The translations under genes and the position numbers were made by a program. Positions 18,545 through 27,277 of a stretch of 64,000 nucleotides of DNA are shown one piece after another. The DNA comes from M3007 sp031425155 (GTDB taxonomy: Bacteria > Bacteroidota > Bacteroidia > Chitinophagales > Saprospiraceae). How positions within the stretch are numbered: the first letter of the stretch is position 1; every line of letters begins with the position of its first letter. Location: positions 61,044 through 125,043 of the forward strand of contig JANPIV010000090.1 of the NCBI GenBank assembly GCA_031425155.1. Reading direction: 5' to 3'. The notes beneath the pieces were generated by a model, which was not told where the DNA came from, ran no database searches, and saw only the letters and a program-made list of their open reading frames with translations.

Positions 18545-18604
18545 ATTTTCCGGATTTTTTCCGGGTAAAAATAGGCAGCGCGGAAGAAATGAAGGGGCGA
18601 ATTT

Positions 18605-19327
18605 TTACCCATACAACTCATAATGCACCTGCGTCCGATCATACCCCATTTTCAGCAGCAAATTAGCCACCGCTTCGTCTATCATATTGCTCCATCCGCA
18701 GAGGTAAAAATGCACGTCCGGGCGCACGGTCTGATATTCGGCAGCATAAATGGGATGCACATAACCCTGAGAACCTGACCAGTCTGGCTGGCGCGAAAGG
18801 GTCACATCGTAACGAAAATTCGGCAAGGTCTGCGTAAGGGTTTCAAATTCAGCGCGGTATAGAATACCATCTTCTTCGCGGGTACCAAAGATGAGGTGGA
18901 GACCACGGTGCGGTTTTCCACTGCGTTGCAGATCGAGCAACATACTGCGAAATGGAGCCACGCCCGTGCCGGTACAAACAAAGACCAGATCGTGGTCAAT
19001 ATCTTCCGGCAAAACAAAACCTCCGTCCGGGCCTTTGAAACGCAGGGTAGCCCCTTCGGTTTGTTCAAACAAATAACGACTGCCCTCCCCGGCATTAGAA
19101 CGCACCACGCATAATTCCAACTGATTCGTGCCATCGGGGGCATTGGCTAAGGAGTAACTGCGCCAGCGTTGCAGGCGTTTATCGCCAATCGGCAAATCCA
19201 GCGTAATGAACTGACCGGCTTGAAAATCAAAGAGTTGCACCGCAGGCACTTCTATCACAAAGCGGCGAACATTGGGCGCAATCAAGTCTATTTTTTTGAT
19301 CTTACCGTCGTACCAGAGGGTCGGCAT
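18605..19327 (-). CDS. Ferredoxin/flavodoxin--NADP(H) reductase-type flavoprotein
   Basis: A 240-aa FNR-family enzyme without an iron-sulfur domain. FAD binding is shown by WRSYSLANAPD, the pyrophosphate loop by NAGEGSRYLFE, NAD(P)H binding by FVCTGTGVAPFRSML, and the terminal region by FYLCGWSNMIDEAV. It probably moves electrons between NAD(P)H and ferredoxin or flavodoxin. It lies 60 bp downstream of nothing on its strand; its upstream neighbour (the GYDIA kinase) is about 90 bp away on the same strand, so co-transcription is possible. The precise partner is not evident. Confidence 0.88.
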   Translation of the reverse strand: MPTLWYDGKIKKIDLIAPNVRRFVIEVPAVQLFDFQAGQFITLDLPIGDKRLQRWRSYSLANAPDGTNQLELCVVRSNAGEGSRYLFEQTEGATLRFKGPDGGFVLPEDIDHDLVFVCTGTGVAPFRSMLLDLQRSGKPHRGLHLIFGTREEDGILYRAEFETLTQTLPNFRYDVTLSRQPDWSGSQGYVHPIYAAEYQTVRPDVHFYLCGWSNMIDEAVANLLLKMGYDRTQVHYELYG

Positions 19328-19420
19328 GGAGAAGAAATGATGAATTATTAATGATGAATGATGGGGCGGAACAACGGAGCATCCGGGGAGGTGAGTTTGG
19401 CCGCTGAGGAGAAGCCGTTG

Positions 19421-20362
19421 TCAGGCGGGAAAATCTACCATATCCCGGTAGGGAGTAAACACGTGGAAGCCTTTTTCGTTGAAATAAGCCTGTGTTTCTT
19501 GGGCTGACCGTTCGCTGGTTACCAGCACGAAATCGCCGCCCCAGGCCCCCAGGCTTTTCACTTCACCCCAGAAGTCGTTGAAAAACAGTGTTTTGGCGCG
19601 TGGTAACCCTAGTACTTCACTCACCAATTTTTCGTGTTCGGCCAGTGCGTTTTCAAATTGTGCCAACGTAGTGGCCTCAGTACATTGGCGGGTCAGCCTG
19701 GATATTTGTGCCACATATTCATACTTTTTTTCGCCCTGGGCGCGATAGTGGGCGATGCCCGCGCGGCTATCCTGCTTTTTATCCAGATAAACAAAATACA
19801 ACTGATCGGCGAAAGGTGGCTGAAAATCAACGGGTTGTATCATGGGCTGGCCATTCTGCAATTGGTACCAGAGTGGCCCATCGGCATAAGCGCAAGCCAG
19901 ATCGTAACCCGAACCGCCGAGAGTGTTGAATAAAACCGGATAGGGATTCACCTTCGCCCAACGCGCCAACGCGGCCAGCAGCGTACTACTGGTGCCAAGT
20001 CCCCATTGACGCGGAAAATCATTGCGGGTATTCACCTGTAATCCTTGATGATCCGTTAGAAACGCTGGATTTTGTCGGCGGCAGGCGGCGAAAAAACTCA
20101 CTAATGTTGCCGCCGTTTTTGGGTCGGTCGCTTCTATAATGTCCAAATCCGGCACAGAAAACACCGCCGAAAACCACGGCTGATCCTCGTGATCCAGGCT
20201 CTGCCAGTGCAAATTTTCAGGAGCGGAGGCCACTTGTAACGTCTGGCCATAGCGCACCGGCAAAGCCAGGGCCAATGCCCCATCCAGCACGAAATATTCG
20301 CCAGTCAACAGCAATTTGCCTCGGGCGCGGGTCTTGAAAAAAGGCTCTGAATTTGGCATCAA
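19421..20362 (-). CDS. GYDIA-family GHMP kinase (mevalonate pathway type)
   Basis: A 313-aa GHMP-superfamily kinase. The N terminus has the start of the fold (RARGKLLLTGEYFVLDGALA), the ATP-binding glycine motif reads RQWGLGTSSTLLAALARW, and the family name motif is present as GGSGYDLACA. The Bacteroidota GYDIA group is related to mevalonate and phosphomevalonate kinases. Isoprenoid genes fni and mvaA lie 40 kb away, so the organism clearly uses the mevalonate route, and this protein is a good candidate for one of its kinase steps. The exact phosphorylated substrate is an inference. Confidence 0.87.
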   Translation of the reverse strand: MMPNSEPFFKTRARGKLLLTGEYFVLDGALALALPVRYGQTLQVASAPENLHWQSLDHEDQPWFSAVFSVPDLDIIEATDPKTAATLVSFFAACRRQNPAFLTDHQGLQVNTRNDFPRQWGLGTSSTLLAALARWAKVNPYPVLFNTLGGSGYDLACAYADGPLWYQLQNGQPMIQPVDFQPPFADQLYFVYLDKKQDSRAGIAHYRAQGEKKYEYVAQISRLTRQCTEATTLAQFENALAEHEKLVSEVLGLPRAKTLFFNDFWGEVKSLGAWGGDFVLVTSERSAQETQAYFNEKGFHVFTPYRDMVDFPA

Positions 20363-20495
20363 AAAAGGGTATGACTATCACTAGGGGTTTTGCAAAACTC
20401 CGCAAAGCAAAAAAATAAGGCCAAAAAAACCCCAAGATATTGATAATCAGCAAGTAAACCCCGGGATCAGGTTCCCTGCCCTTTCGGGGGAAGGG

Positions 20496-21869
20496 TTAGG
20501 GATGGGGCTCTTCCACCACAAATCCCACTTCCTTTAGATGCTCCCAAAACTTCGGATATGACTTACTCACTACTTCCGGCTGCGCAATATCCACTGGTTG
20601 CAACATAGCCAACGGCGCAAACGACATGGCCATCCGGTGATCGTTATACGTGGCAAAATGCGGCACATCCGTCCATTTGGCCTGTCCATCCACCAAATAA
20701 AACGTGCGATCCGGCTGCTTTTTGGAAAAACGGGCGGGTAGTTTGGACAGCGACACATTCACTTTGGCCAATTCCGTGCGCAACGCGGCAATGCGGTCGG
20801 TTTCTTTGATGGCCAGCGTGTCGAGTCCGGTGAAAAGCCCTTGCTGGCCCAGTCCGGCGCAGACGACGGCGAGGGTTTGAGCAAGGTCGGGGCAATCGAG
20901 GAAATCCCACTCGAAAAAGCCCAAGCCCCCCCCGGCCCCCCCGTGGAGGGGGGGAGATGGGCTCACTCCGCCGTTTGGGGATGCTGATTTTGGGTTAGTT
21001 TTACTTAGGTGCAGTCCATTTTCCTGGAAGGTGGTCTGGATGCCGAATTGCGCCATCATGGTGGGCAGCACAGAATCGCCTTGCCAACTTTCGGCAAAAA
21101 GACCATTCAAAGTGAGGTCCACTTCATCGGCAAAAGCGGCCATGGAGTACCAGTAGGAAGCCGCCGACCAATCGGCTTCGACAATGAGCGGGCGCGGGGT
21201 GTAGCCATCCGGTTCCACGCGGATTTGATCGCCTTGCCAATCGGCCTGCGCCCCGAAGTAACGCATCAGCCGCAGGGTCATTTCCAGGTAAGGGCGCGAG
21301 ACCAGCGGGCCTTCGGGAATCAATTCCAGTCCGGCGGGCAGGTATGGCCCGATCATTAATAAAGCGGATAAAAACTGGCTGCTCGTATCGGCCTGGATGC
21401 GCACTTGCCGGGTGGCGACACCCAGGTTTTGCGGTTCTCCGATTTGCAGCGGCGGGTAACCGTCTCTTTCCAAAAATTGAATATTGGCCCCCAAATCGCG
21501 CAAAGCCTGCACCAAAGCACCAACGGGACGTTCCCGCATGCGGTGCGAGCCGGTCAGCACCTGGGTGCCGGGCCGGGTGGCCAGGTAAGCGGTCATAAAG
21601 CGAAAAGTCGTACCGGCATCGCCCGCGTCGTAGTTGTTGCCGGTTTGCGCCAGCAAGCGTTGCAGCGTGGTCGTATCCTTGGAGGTGGACAGGCGTTGCA
21701 AATGCGCAGCCGGGTCAGCACCAGCCAAGGCCAGCACGGTCAGGGCGCGATTGCTGATGCTCTTCGAGCCATCGAGGGTAATGTGGCCGCGTAAAGAGCG
21801 GTCGGGTTTGGAAAGGCGATAGTAAGTGGCGGAACCGGAAATTTTCCCGTCCAGATGATGCACGCTCAA
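20496..21869 (-). CDS. aroA: 3-phosphoshikimate 1-carboxyvinyltransferase (EPSP synthase)
   Basis: A 457-aa shikimate-pathway enzyme that joins shikimate-3-phosphate and phosphoenolpyruvate. Signature stretches include LDGSKSISNRALTVLAL, GDAGTTFRFMTAYLA, MRERPVGALVQALRDLGA and the closing YNDHRMAMSFAPLA. Near residues 305-316 an insertion-like low-complexity stretch (GGVSPSPPLHGGAGGGLGFF) is encoded by a C-rich hairpin element at 20923-20956; it lies between the family strands and keeps the frame. The C-terminal tail (EEPHP) is also encoded by repeat-like sequence. The gene is upstream of the GYDIA kinase on the same strand with a gap of 133 bp. Confidence 0.95.
   Translation of the reverse strand: MSVHHLDGKISGSATYYRLSKPDRSLRGHITLDGSKSISNRALTVLALAGADPAAHLQRLSTSKDTTTLQRLLAQTGNNYDAGDAGTTFRFMTAYLATRPGTQVLTGSHRMRERPVGALVQALRDLGANIQFLERDGYPPLQIGEPQNLGVATRQVRIQADTSSQFLSALLMIGPYLPAGLELIPEGPLVSRPYLEMTLRLMRYFGAQADWQGDQIRVEPDGYTPRPLIVEADWSAASYWYSMAAFADEVDLTLNGLFAESWQGDSVLPTMMAQFGIQTTFQENGLHLSKTNPKSASPNGGVSPSPPLHGGAGGGLGFFEWDFLDCPDLAQTLAVVCAGLGQQGLFTGLDTLAIKETDRIAALRTELAKVNVSLSKLPARFSKKQPDRTFYLVDGQAKWTDVPHFATYNDHRMAMSFAPLAMLQPVDIAQPEVVSKSYPKFWEHLKEVGFVVEEPHP
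20923..20956. repeat. C-rich hairpin element inserted in frame in aroA
   Basis: On the plus strand the segment reads AAGCCCCCCCCGGCC then a GTGGA-like loop and a G-run (GAGGGGGGGAGAT). It matches the arms of the element in the FG-GAP gene at 49404-49532: AAGCCCCCC, a CTGCC or CGGCC step, CCCGT, then AGGGGGGAG. The encoded peptide SPPLHGGAGGGLGFF resembles TPPFTGGRGGLFF there. Confidence 0.7.
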
Positions 21870-21981
21870 AGTGTTTTTATTTAAAAAATCCGCGTAAGAC
21901 GTGAAAATATAGTCTCGCTCCGTCCGTAAATTGCTTTCAATAATCCGCTACACCCGCGCCAATCCATCCAATCTGCGTTGC

Positions 21982-23544
21982 CTATTTCGACCGCAACCGC
22001 ACAATCGGGCAGATCATTTCTTCCAAAGAAATGCCGCCGTGCTGGAAGGTGTTTTTGTAATAATTGTGGAAGTGGTTGTAGTTGTTGGGATACAAAAAGA
22101 AGTAATCCTCTTTGGCAAAAATGAAGGTCGAACTGATATTGGGACGCGGCAAACCGACCTGTTTGGGATCGCGGATTTCGAGCACATCGCGTTTTTCGTA
22201 TTGCAGATTACGCCCGACTTTGTAGCGCAGGTTGGAGGTCGTTTCCCGGTCGCCGACGACCCGCGAAGGGCTTTGTACCCGGATGGTACCGTGGTCGGTG
22301 GTTACGAAAAGTTGCACATCGCGGCCTTCGAGGCGGCGCAGGGCGGTCCACAATGGGCTGTGCAAAAACCAGGAACGGGTGAGCGAACGATAAGCGCGTT
22401 CGTCGCCGGCCAGTTCTTTCAGCACCTCCATTTCGGTGCGGACGTGCGACAACATATCAATAAAATTATAGACAATGACGGTCAGGTCATTATTCAAATA
22501 ATTGATCATGTTGTCGTTCAGTTCCTTGGCGTTGTTGACGTTCGTGATCTTAATATAATCCCACTTGAGACCTTTGCGGAATACGCGTTCGATTTGTTTG
22601 CCCAGAAAAAAATCCTCGAACAGGTTTTTGCCGCCTTCGTCGGTGTCATTTTTCCATTTATCGGGGAACGCCGTTTCGATGTCGGCGGGCATCATGCCCG
22701 CGAAAATGGCGTTGCGGCTATACTGGGTAGCCGTCGGCAAAATGCTGAAAAAACAGCTCTCGCTTTCGGTTTTGAACTGCTCATTCAGAAAAGGTTCAAT
22801 GGTTTTCCACTGGTCGTAACGCAGGTTATCGAGCAGCACGAGAATAGTCGGTGTGCCTTTGCCGAGGTGTGGAAAGACGTGTTTGCGCAGCAGCGAATGC
22901 GACATCACCGGGCCTACTTCTTTATTTTTGTCCACCCAATCCGTGTAGTTTTTCACCACGAATTTGGAGAACTCCGTGTTGGCCTGCTCCTTTTGCTGCG
23001 CCAGGATTTCCGTCACGCCGGAAGCCTCGTTAGCATCCACTTTCAGTTCCCAGGCCACAATTTTTTTATAGGCATCCACCCATTCCAGGTGGCTGAGCCC
23101 GCCGGTGATTTGCATAAAAATCTGGCGAAACTCCTGCTGGTAGTCCATCGAAGTTTTTTCCCGCACCAGCCGCTTATTATCAATGATCTTTTTGAGCGTC
23201 AGCAGGATTTGGTTGGGATTCACCGGCTTGATCAGGTAGTCCGATATTTGGGAGCCGATGGCCTCTTCCATGACGTGTTCCGCCTCATTTTTGGTGATAA
23301 GCACCACGGGCACCGTCGGATTGCGTTCCTTGATGCGCGGCAACACTTCCAGCCCCGTCAGTCCGGGCATACTTTCATCCAGAAAGACCACGTCTATTTC
23401 GTTGGCCTGCTCTCCATATATTTCCACCGCATCGTGACCATTGCTGGCGGTCACCACGTCGTAGCCTTTGCTTTGCAAAAACATGATGTGGGGCTTGAGC
23501 AGATCAATTTCGTCGTCGGCCCAGAGTATTTTTATTTTGTCCAT
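21982..23544 (-). CDS. porX: Response regulator with PglZ domain, T9SS regulator PorX
   Basis: A 520-aa two-domain regulator. Residues 1-125 are a receiver domain with WADDE acids, phosphoacceptor Asp56 in VVFLDESMPG and Lys in LITKNE. A helical linker follows. Residues of about 215-515 are a PglZ/alkaline-phosphatase-superfamily domain with ILVLLDNLRYDQW, YNFIDMLSHVRTE and FVTTDHGTIRV. This is the layout and length of PorX (518 aa in Porphyromonas), which acts with the kinase PorY and the sigma factor SigP to control type IX secretion genes and hydrolyses oligonucleotides in vitro. No porY or por structural genes lie nearby. A T9SS cargo gene is 4 kb away. Confidence 0.94.
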   Translation of the reverse strand: MDKIKILWADDEIDLLKPHIMFLQSKGYDVVTASNGHDAVEIYGEQANEIDVVFLDESMPGLTGLEVLPRIKERNPTVPVVLITKNEAEHVMEEAIGSQISDYLIKPVNPNQILLTLKKIIDNKRLVREKTSMDYQQEFRQIFMQITGGLSHLEWVDAYKKIVAWELKVDANEASGVTEILAQQKEQANTEFSKFVVKNYTDWVDKNKEVGPVMSHSLLRKHVFPHLGKGTPTILVLLDNLRYDQWKTIEPFLNEQFKTESESCFFSILPTATQYSRNAIFAGMMPADIETAFPDKWKNDTDEGGKNLFEDFFLGKQIERVFRKGLKWDYIKITNVNNAKELNDNMINYLNNDLTVIVYNFIDMLSHVRTEMEVLKELAGDERAYRSLTRSWFLHSPLWTALRRLEGRDVQLFVTTDHGTIRVQSPSRVVGDRETTSNLRYKVGRNLQYEKRDVLEIRDPKQVGLPRPNISSTFIFAKEDYFFLYPNNYNHFHNYYKNTFQHGGISLEEMICPIVRLRSK

Positions 23545-23603
23545 AAATCAGGGAATTAAAACTTGGCAAAGTTAGGTTTTCGGTCGGGTTCTCAAAAAAA
23601 CAA

Positions 23604-23638
23604 ACTTCCGGCATTTGCGCGGGGCGAATGCCGGAAGT
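23604..23638 (-). terminator. Rho-independent terminator of the coiled-coil gene
   Basis: Arms ACTTCCGGCATT (23604-23615) and AATGCCGGAAGT (23627-23638) pair perfectly across an 11-nt loop. Read on the minus strand the stem is followed by TTTGTTTTTTT, a classical U-tract. It ends the upstream gene 23698-24585 and so insulates porX, which must have its own promoter in the next 60 bp. Confidence 0.85.
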
Positions 23639-23697
23639 GATGTGCTGACACAAACGCCGGGAAAACAAAGATGTTTCCGGGGGCATGATTTTTTGCT

Positions 23698-24585
23698 CTA
23701 CGGCTGATAACCGGCCAGCAAATGGCGGGCCTGTCCCACCCAGTCTTCCTGAAAAATCTTTCCCGGACTGATATTTAGTTTTCGGGCGAGGTTGATAATC
23801 GTATCGTCATCCCAACGGCTAATTTGGGCAAAACTGAATATACCCATTTGGTGCAACTGCTGTTCGACGAGCAAGCCAATACCTTTGATTATTTTCAGAT
23901 CATCGGTTTGTTCCGGGGCGGCGGGGCCACCTTTACGGATGCTGGATGGTGTACTTTTGCCATGCAAAGCCAATTGGCGGTTCAGTTCGGCGCGTAGAGT
24001 GGCAATATCGGTACGGGCGTTGGTCAGTTCTTCCTGCAATTGCTGGCGTTCGAGTTCCAACACCCGGGAGGATTGTTCGTAGTTGGCCAGTTTTTGTTGC
24101 ATCACCTGGAAGTCGCGGTAGAGCGTTTTCCAGGCAGCCAGTTCTTCCTGCATTTTGGCCAGTTCTCTGGTCAGTTGGGCATTTCTGGCGCGAAGCACGG
24201 CGGCTTGCTGGTCCAGCGCGGCTATTTTCTCGGCATATTCGAGGGCCGTGGATTCGGCACGATCCATGCGATTGGCAGCGGCTTGCTGGGCGGCAGCCAG
24301 CGCGGCTTTTTCCATTTCGATGGCTCGCAGGCGGTCGCGCAGGTTGGTGGCTTCCAGGGAGGTGCGGCGGAAATCGGCTTCGCGCAGGTCGTGCTGGTGC
24401 TTCAGGTGGGTGTAGAGACGGGCGAGCGTGTTGCGTTCCTGCTCGGTGCGGATCAGGTTTTGGCGCAGTTCTTTTTCCGGGAAATTCGCGCGCAGCGTCC
24501 AGCCGAGTACCAGACCCGCGACGGCGAGAGTAATCCACATGAGGAGATAAAAAGTAGGATCCCGAAGTAATTCGCTCAGTTCCAT
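23698..24585 (-). CDS. Membrane-anchored coiled-coil protein with C-terminal helix-hairpin-helix domain
   Basis: A 295-aa protein. One membrane helix near the N terminus (FYLLMWITLAVAGLVLGWTL) is followed by a long coiled coil (about 40-215) rich in Glu, Gln, Ala and Arg. The last 65 residues (from DDLKIIKGIGLLVEQQLHQ, with 'QISRWDD' and 'ISPGKIFQEDWVGQARHL') form the helix-hairpin-helix domain seen in flap-endonuclease-like and L21-appended proteins of many Bacteroidota and Proteobacteria. Function unknown; a structural or DNA-contacting membrane protein would fit. Confidence 0.8.
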   Translation of the reverse strand: MELSELLRDPTFYLLMWITLAVAGLVLGWTLRANFPEKELRQNLIRTEQERNTLARLYTHLKHQHDLREADFRRTSLEATNLRDRLRAIEMEKAALAAAQQAAANRMDRAESTALEYAEKIAALDQQAAVLRARNAQLTRELAKMQEELAAWKTLYRDFQVMQQKLANYEQSSRVLELERQQLQEELTNARTDIATLRAELNRQLALHGKSTPSSIRKGGPAAPEQTDDLKIIKGIGLLVEQQLHQMGIFSFAQISRWDDDTIINLARKLNISPGKIFQEDWVGQARHLLAGYQP

Positions 24586-24697
24586 TTAACCAAAGGTAGA
24601 AGAGCAGATAAAAATAATGATGCGATTAACCGTTTTTTGTGGCATCTGACGTTTTGACCGAAAAAACTACCCCGATCACCCGTTTCAACTGTATATA

Positions 24698-26134
24698 TTG
24701 AAGGCACAAAGTTCTAAAATTTTGGTAATCAAATGTTTATTTCTATTCCTGATCGCTACGCCTGTTTTTGCGCAGCAGATGGATTCAGTCATAACGATCG
24801 CCCCTTACGTTTACATTGATGATATTGTTATAACCGGAAATCGTAAAACCAAAGATTGGATCGTTCTGCGCGAACTTGAGTTCGCCAGCGGTGATTCGCT
24901 CTCCGTCATCAATCTGCCCGCCACTCTGGAGCGCAACCGGCTTCGCTTGATGAATACCGGCCTGTTCACGAGCGCACAGATCGAAAAATCAGTATTGACG
25001 CCGCAGCATATTCAGTTAAAAATCACACTAGTCGAAACCTGGTATATCTATCCGATCCCACTATTCGAGCTGGCCGACCGCAATTTCAACGTCTGGTGGG
25101 ACGAGTTCAATCATTCCCTGCGGCGCGTTAATTACGGCGTTGACCTGAGTTATATGAACCTGACCGGTCACGCCGATGCGCTGAAAGTAAAAGGGCAATT
25201 TGGGTTCAACAACCGCTACGAACTGGGCTACCGTTTTCCACCTTTCAATCGCGCGGGCACTATCGGTATGCAGGCCAGCATGGCTTACAGCCGGACGCAC
25301 GAAATTGGTTTTTTGACTAGGGGCAACAAAGTACTCTTTTACCGCGATGATGATAAATGGATATTTCAACAAACTGGTGCCACCGCTAATTTTTACTGGC
25401 GGCCCAAGTTGTTGACCACCCACACCGTGATGTTGGAATACCGCAATAACCGCATTGATCAGGTCATTGCCAGGGATTCCAATCCTGATTTTTTCTTAGA
25501 CGGAGCTACCCGACAACGTCACTTTAGCCTGGTTTATAAATTTGTGACCGATCATCGCGACATCCGGCCTTACCCACTTCACGGCTGGCAATTAGTGGTG
25601 GAAGCCCGGCAAAACGGCCTTTTACCCACCGATGATCTGCATTTAGCCCGATTATTTGCGGAATATAATAAATATTTTTCTTTCAGTAAAAAGTGGAGTC
25701 TCGAGACGGCTGTCAAAGGCCGCACCACTTTGCCCCGCAAAAAACCGCCTTATTACAACAATCAGGCCCTCGGCTATGGTGGTAGTTTTGTGCGGGGATA
25801 CGAATATTATGTGGCCGATGGACTGGATTATTTTGTGACCAAGACGGGGTTGCACTTTAATTTGTTCGACCGAAATTTTAATTTGGGAAAATGGATGCCG
25901 GTCAAAGCATTCAAAAATTTTCCTTTAAAACTTTATCTGTCGCTTAATAATGACTTCGGCTACGCCAACGATCCGTGGTACCGTGCCACCAATCCAATTT
26001 CCAATCGCTGGCTGTACGGTTATGGAGTCGGACTGGATTTTGTGGCCTATTATGACAAAACCGCACGGATCGAATGGAGCCGTAACGACCTGGGACAAAG
26101 CGGCTTTTATATTCAAATTAATACAGGCTTATAA
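24698..26134 (+). CDS. Omp85/TamA-like outer-membrane protein with one POTRA domain
   Basis: A 478-aa protein. The start appears to be TTG at 24698, because it gives a full signal peptide (KILVIKCLFLFLIATPVFA) and no ATG exists before residue 28. A POTRA unit follows (VYIDDIVITGNRKTKDWIVL ... LRLMNTGLFTSAQIE). The remainder alternates beta strands and ends as expected of a barrel (GQSGFYIQINTGL). The motif GYGGSFVRGYEYY resembles the conserved surface-antigen (D15) loop 'RGY'. Members with a single POTRA are shorter than BamA (about 800 aa). They are assembly or translocation factors of unclear substrate. Confidence 0.82.
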   Translation: MKAQSSKILVIKCLFLFLIATPVFAQQMDSVITIAPYVYIDDIVITGNRKTKDWIVLRELEFASGDSLSVINLPATLERNRLRLMNTGLFTSAQIEKSVLTPQHIQLKITLVETWYIYPIPLFELADRNFNVWWDEFNHSLRRVNYGVDLSYMNLTGHADALKVKGQFGFNNRYELGYRFPPFNRAGTIGMQASMAYSRTHEIGFLTRGNKVLFYRDDDKWIFQQTGATANFYWRPKLLTTHTVMLEYRNNRIDQVIARDSNPDFFLDGATRQRHFSLVYKFVTDHRDIRPYPLHGWQLVVEARQNGLLPTDDLHLARLFAEYNKYFSFSKKWSLETAVKGRTTLPRKKPPYYNNQALGYGGSFVRGYEYYVADGLDYFVTKTGLHFNLFDRNFNLGKWMPVKAFKNFPLKLYLSLNNDFGYANDPWYRATNPISNRWLYGYGVGLDFVAYYDKTARIEWSRNDLGQSGFYIQINTGL

Positions 26135-26215
26135 AAAGTCTTTGGGTGTTAGTCTTTGGTCCTTGGTTGGCACGATCACATTGACCACATTTCTGTTTAT
26201 TGGCCACATTTTAAC

Positions 26216-27151
26216 ATGTCTCAACCGTTATACCGCCAGTTTTGCGTCTCGGCTCCGCCGGATTTTCCGCTGTTTATGCAGCCGTGGTATTTAGATGCGA
26301 CCTGTGCAGGCGGCGCGTGGGATGCCATCGTGTTGCAAAAAGGCGAAGCCATCGTGGCGGTGTGGCCCTATTTTTTGAAAAAAAAAGGCCCGTGGCAGTA
26401 TGTGGCCATGCCGCAGCTCACCCGCCAAATGGGGCCGTATTTGTTGCCTGCTTACCGCTCTGCCCGACACGAAACAGGCCTGCTGGAAAAACTCATCAGC
26501 CAACTCCCGCCGCTGGCCGCTTTGGAGCAGGATTTCAATTACACTGTGACCAACTGGCTGCCCTTTTACTGGCAGGGTTTCCGGCAAACCACGCGTTATT
26601 CTTACGTGCTGAATATCAACGATTTAAAAGAAGTCTGGAAAAATATAGTACCCGACTATCGCAACCAGAAAATTCCGAAAGCCGCCGAAAAGGTGGAGGT
26701 ACAAACCGGCGGCTCTTTATTGGAATTTCAGCAGGTGCATGACCGGAGTTATGCCCGGCAAGGTTTGCCAGCCCCCGTTTCCACCCCTTTTTTGCAACGT
26801 CTGGATCAGACCCTCGCCGACCACGACCAACGCGAGATGTTTTTTGCCCGCGACCGCGAAACCGGAGAGATTCACTCCGTAGCCTACCTGGTGTGGGATG
26901 CCCAATCCGCCTATTATTTGCTGGCGGGCGACGATCCGCACCATCGTGCTTCGGGAGCGGGTATTTTGCTGGCCTGGGAAACCATTCGCTATGCCCATGA
27001 GGTGTTGAAAGTGCCCACCTTCGATTTTGCGGGCAGCATGGTGCGCCCGATTGAGCGGGTGCGGCGGCAGTTTGGGGCCGTGCAACAGCCATATTTCCGT
27101 TTGCAGCGCGAGTGGTCGCCACTTTGGAAATGGGGGAAAATGCTACGGTGA
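26216..27151 (+). CDS. GNAT/FemAB-like acyltransferase
   Basis: A 311-aa protein. The start at 26216 (MSQPLYRQF) is chosen over 26156. The N-terminal half (PWYLDATCAGGAWDAIV, LPAYRSARHETGLLEKL) and the C-terminal GNAT-like half (DRETGEIHSVAYLVWDAQSA, then SGAGILLAWETIRYAHE and FDFAGSM) match the FemAB / 'GNAT family, methicillin resistance' group that transfers aminoacyl or acyl groups to cell-envelope precursors. No tandem partner is present. The actual donor and acceptor are unknown. A perfect palindrome at 27162 follows the stop and may end transcription. Confidence 0.75.
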   Translation: MSQPLYRQFCVSAPPDFPLFMQPWYLDATCAGGAWDAIVLQKGEAIVAVWPYFLKKKGPWQYVAMPQLTRQMGPYLLPAYRSARHETGLLEKLISQLPPLAALEQDFNYTVTNWLPFYWQGFRQTTRYSYVLNINDLKEVWKNIVPDYRNQKIPKAAEKVEVQTGGSLLEFQQVHDRSYARQGLPAPVSTPFLQRLDQTLADHDQREMFFARDRETGEIHSVAYLVWDAQSAYYLLAGDDPHHRASGAGILLAWETIRYAHEVLKVPTFDFAGSMVRPIERVRRQFGAVQQPYFRLQREWSPLWKWGKMLR

Positions 27152-27161
27152 TTGCTTCGTG

Positions 27162-27189
27162 GTAGAGACGTTGCATGCAACGTCTCTAC
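27162..27189. repeat. 28-bp perfect palindrome after the acyltransferase gene
   Basis: The sequence GTAGAGACGTTGCA and its exact reverse complement are directly joined (27162-27175 and 27176-27189). From general knowledge this palindrome is a widespread dispersed element in cyanobacterial and Bacteroidota genomes. It lies 10 bp after the stop and may help terminate transcription, although no U-tract follows. Confidence 0.85.
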
Positions 27190-27277
27190 GCAACGTAAAA
27201 AATAATCCGTCTCCGTGTGCAATTCGCTTTCGGCCAACATCCCATTGTCCGAAACTGATTTTTCCTTTTAAAAAATA

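Noticed and set aside
21931..23559. 542-aa plus-strand ORF covering porX
   Set aside because: It is the antisense shadow of porX, whose domains are clear; the ORF has no recognisable family, and its His/Phe-rich composition is that of a reverse-frame translation.
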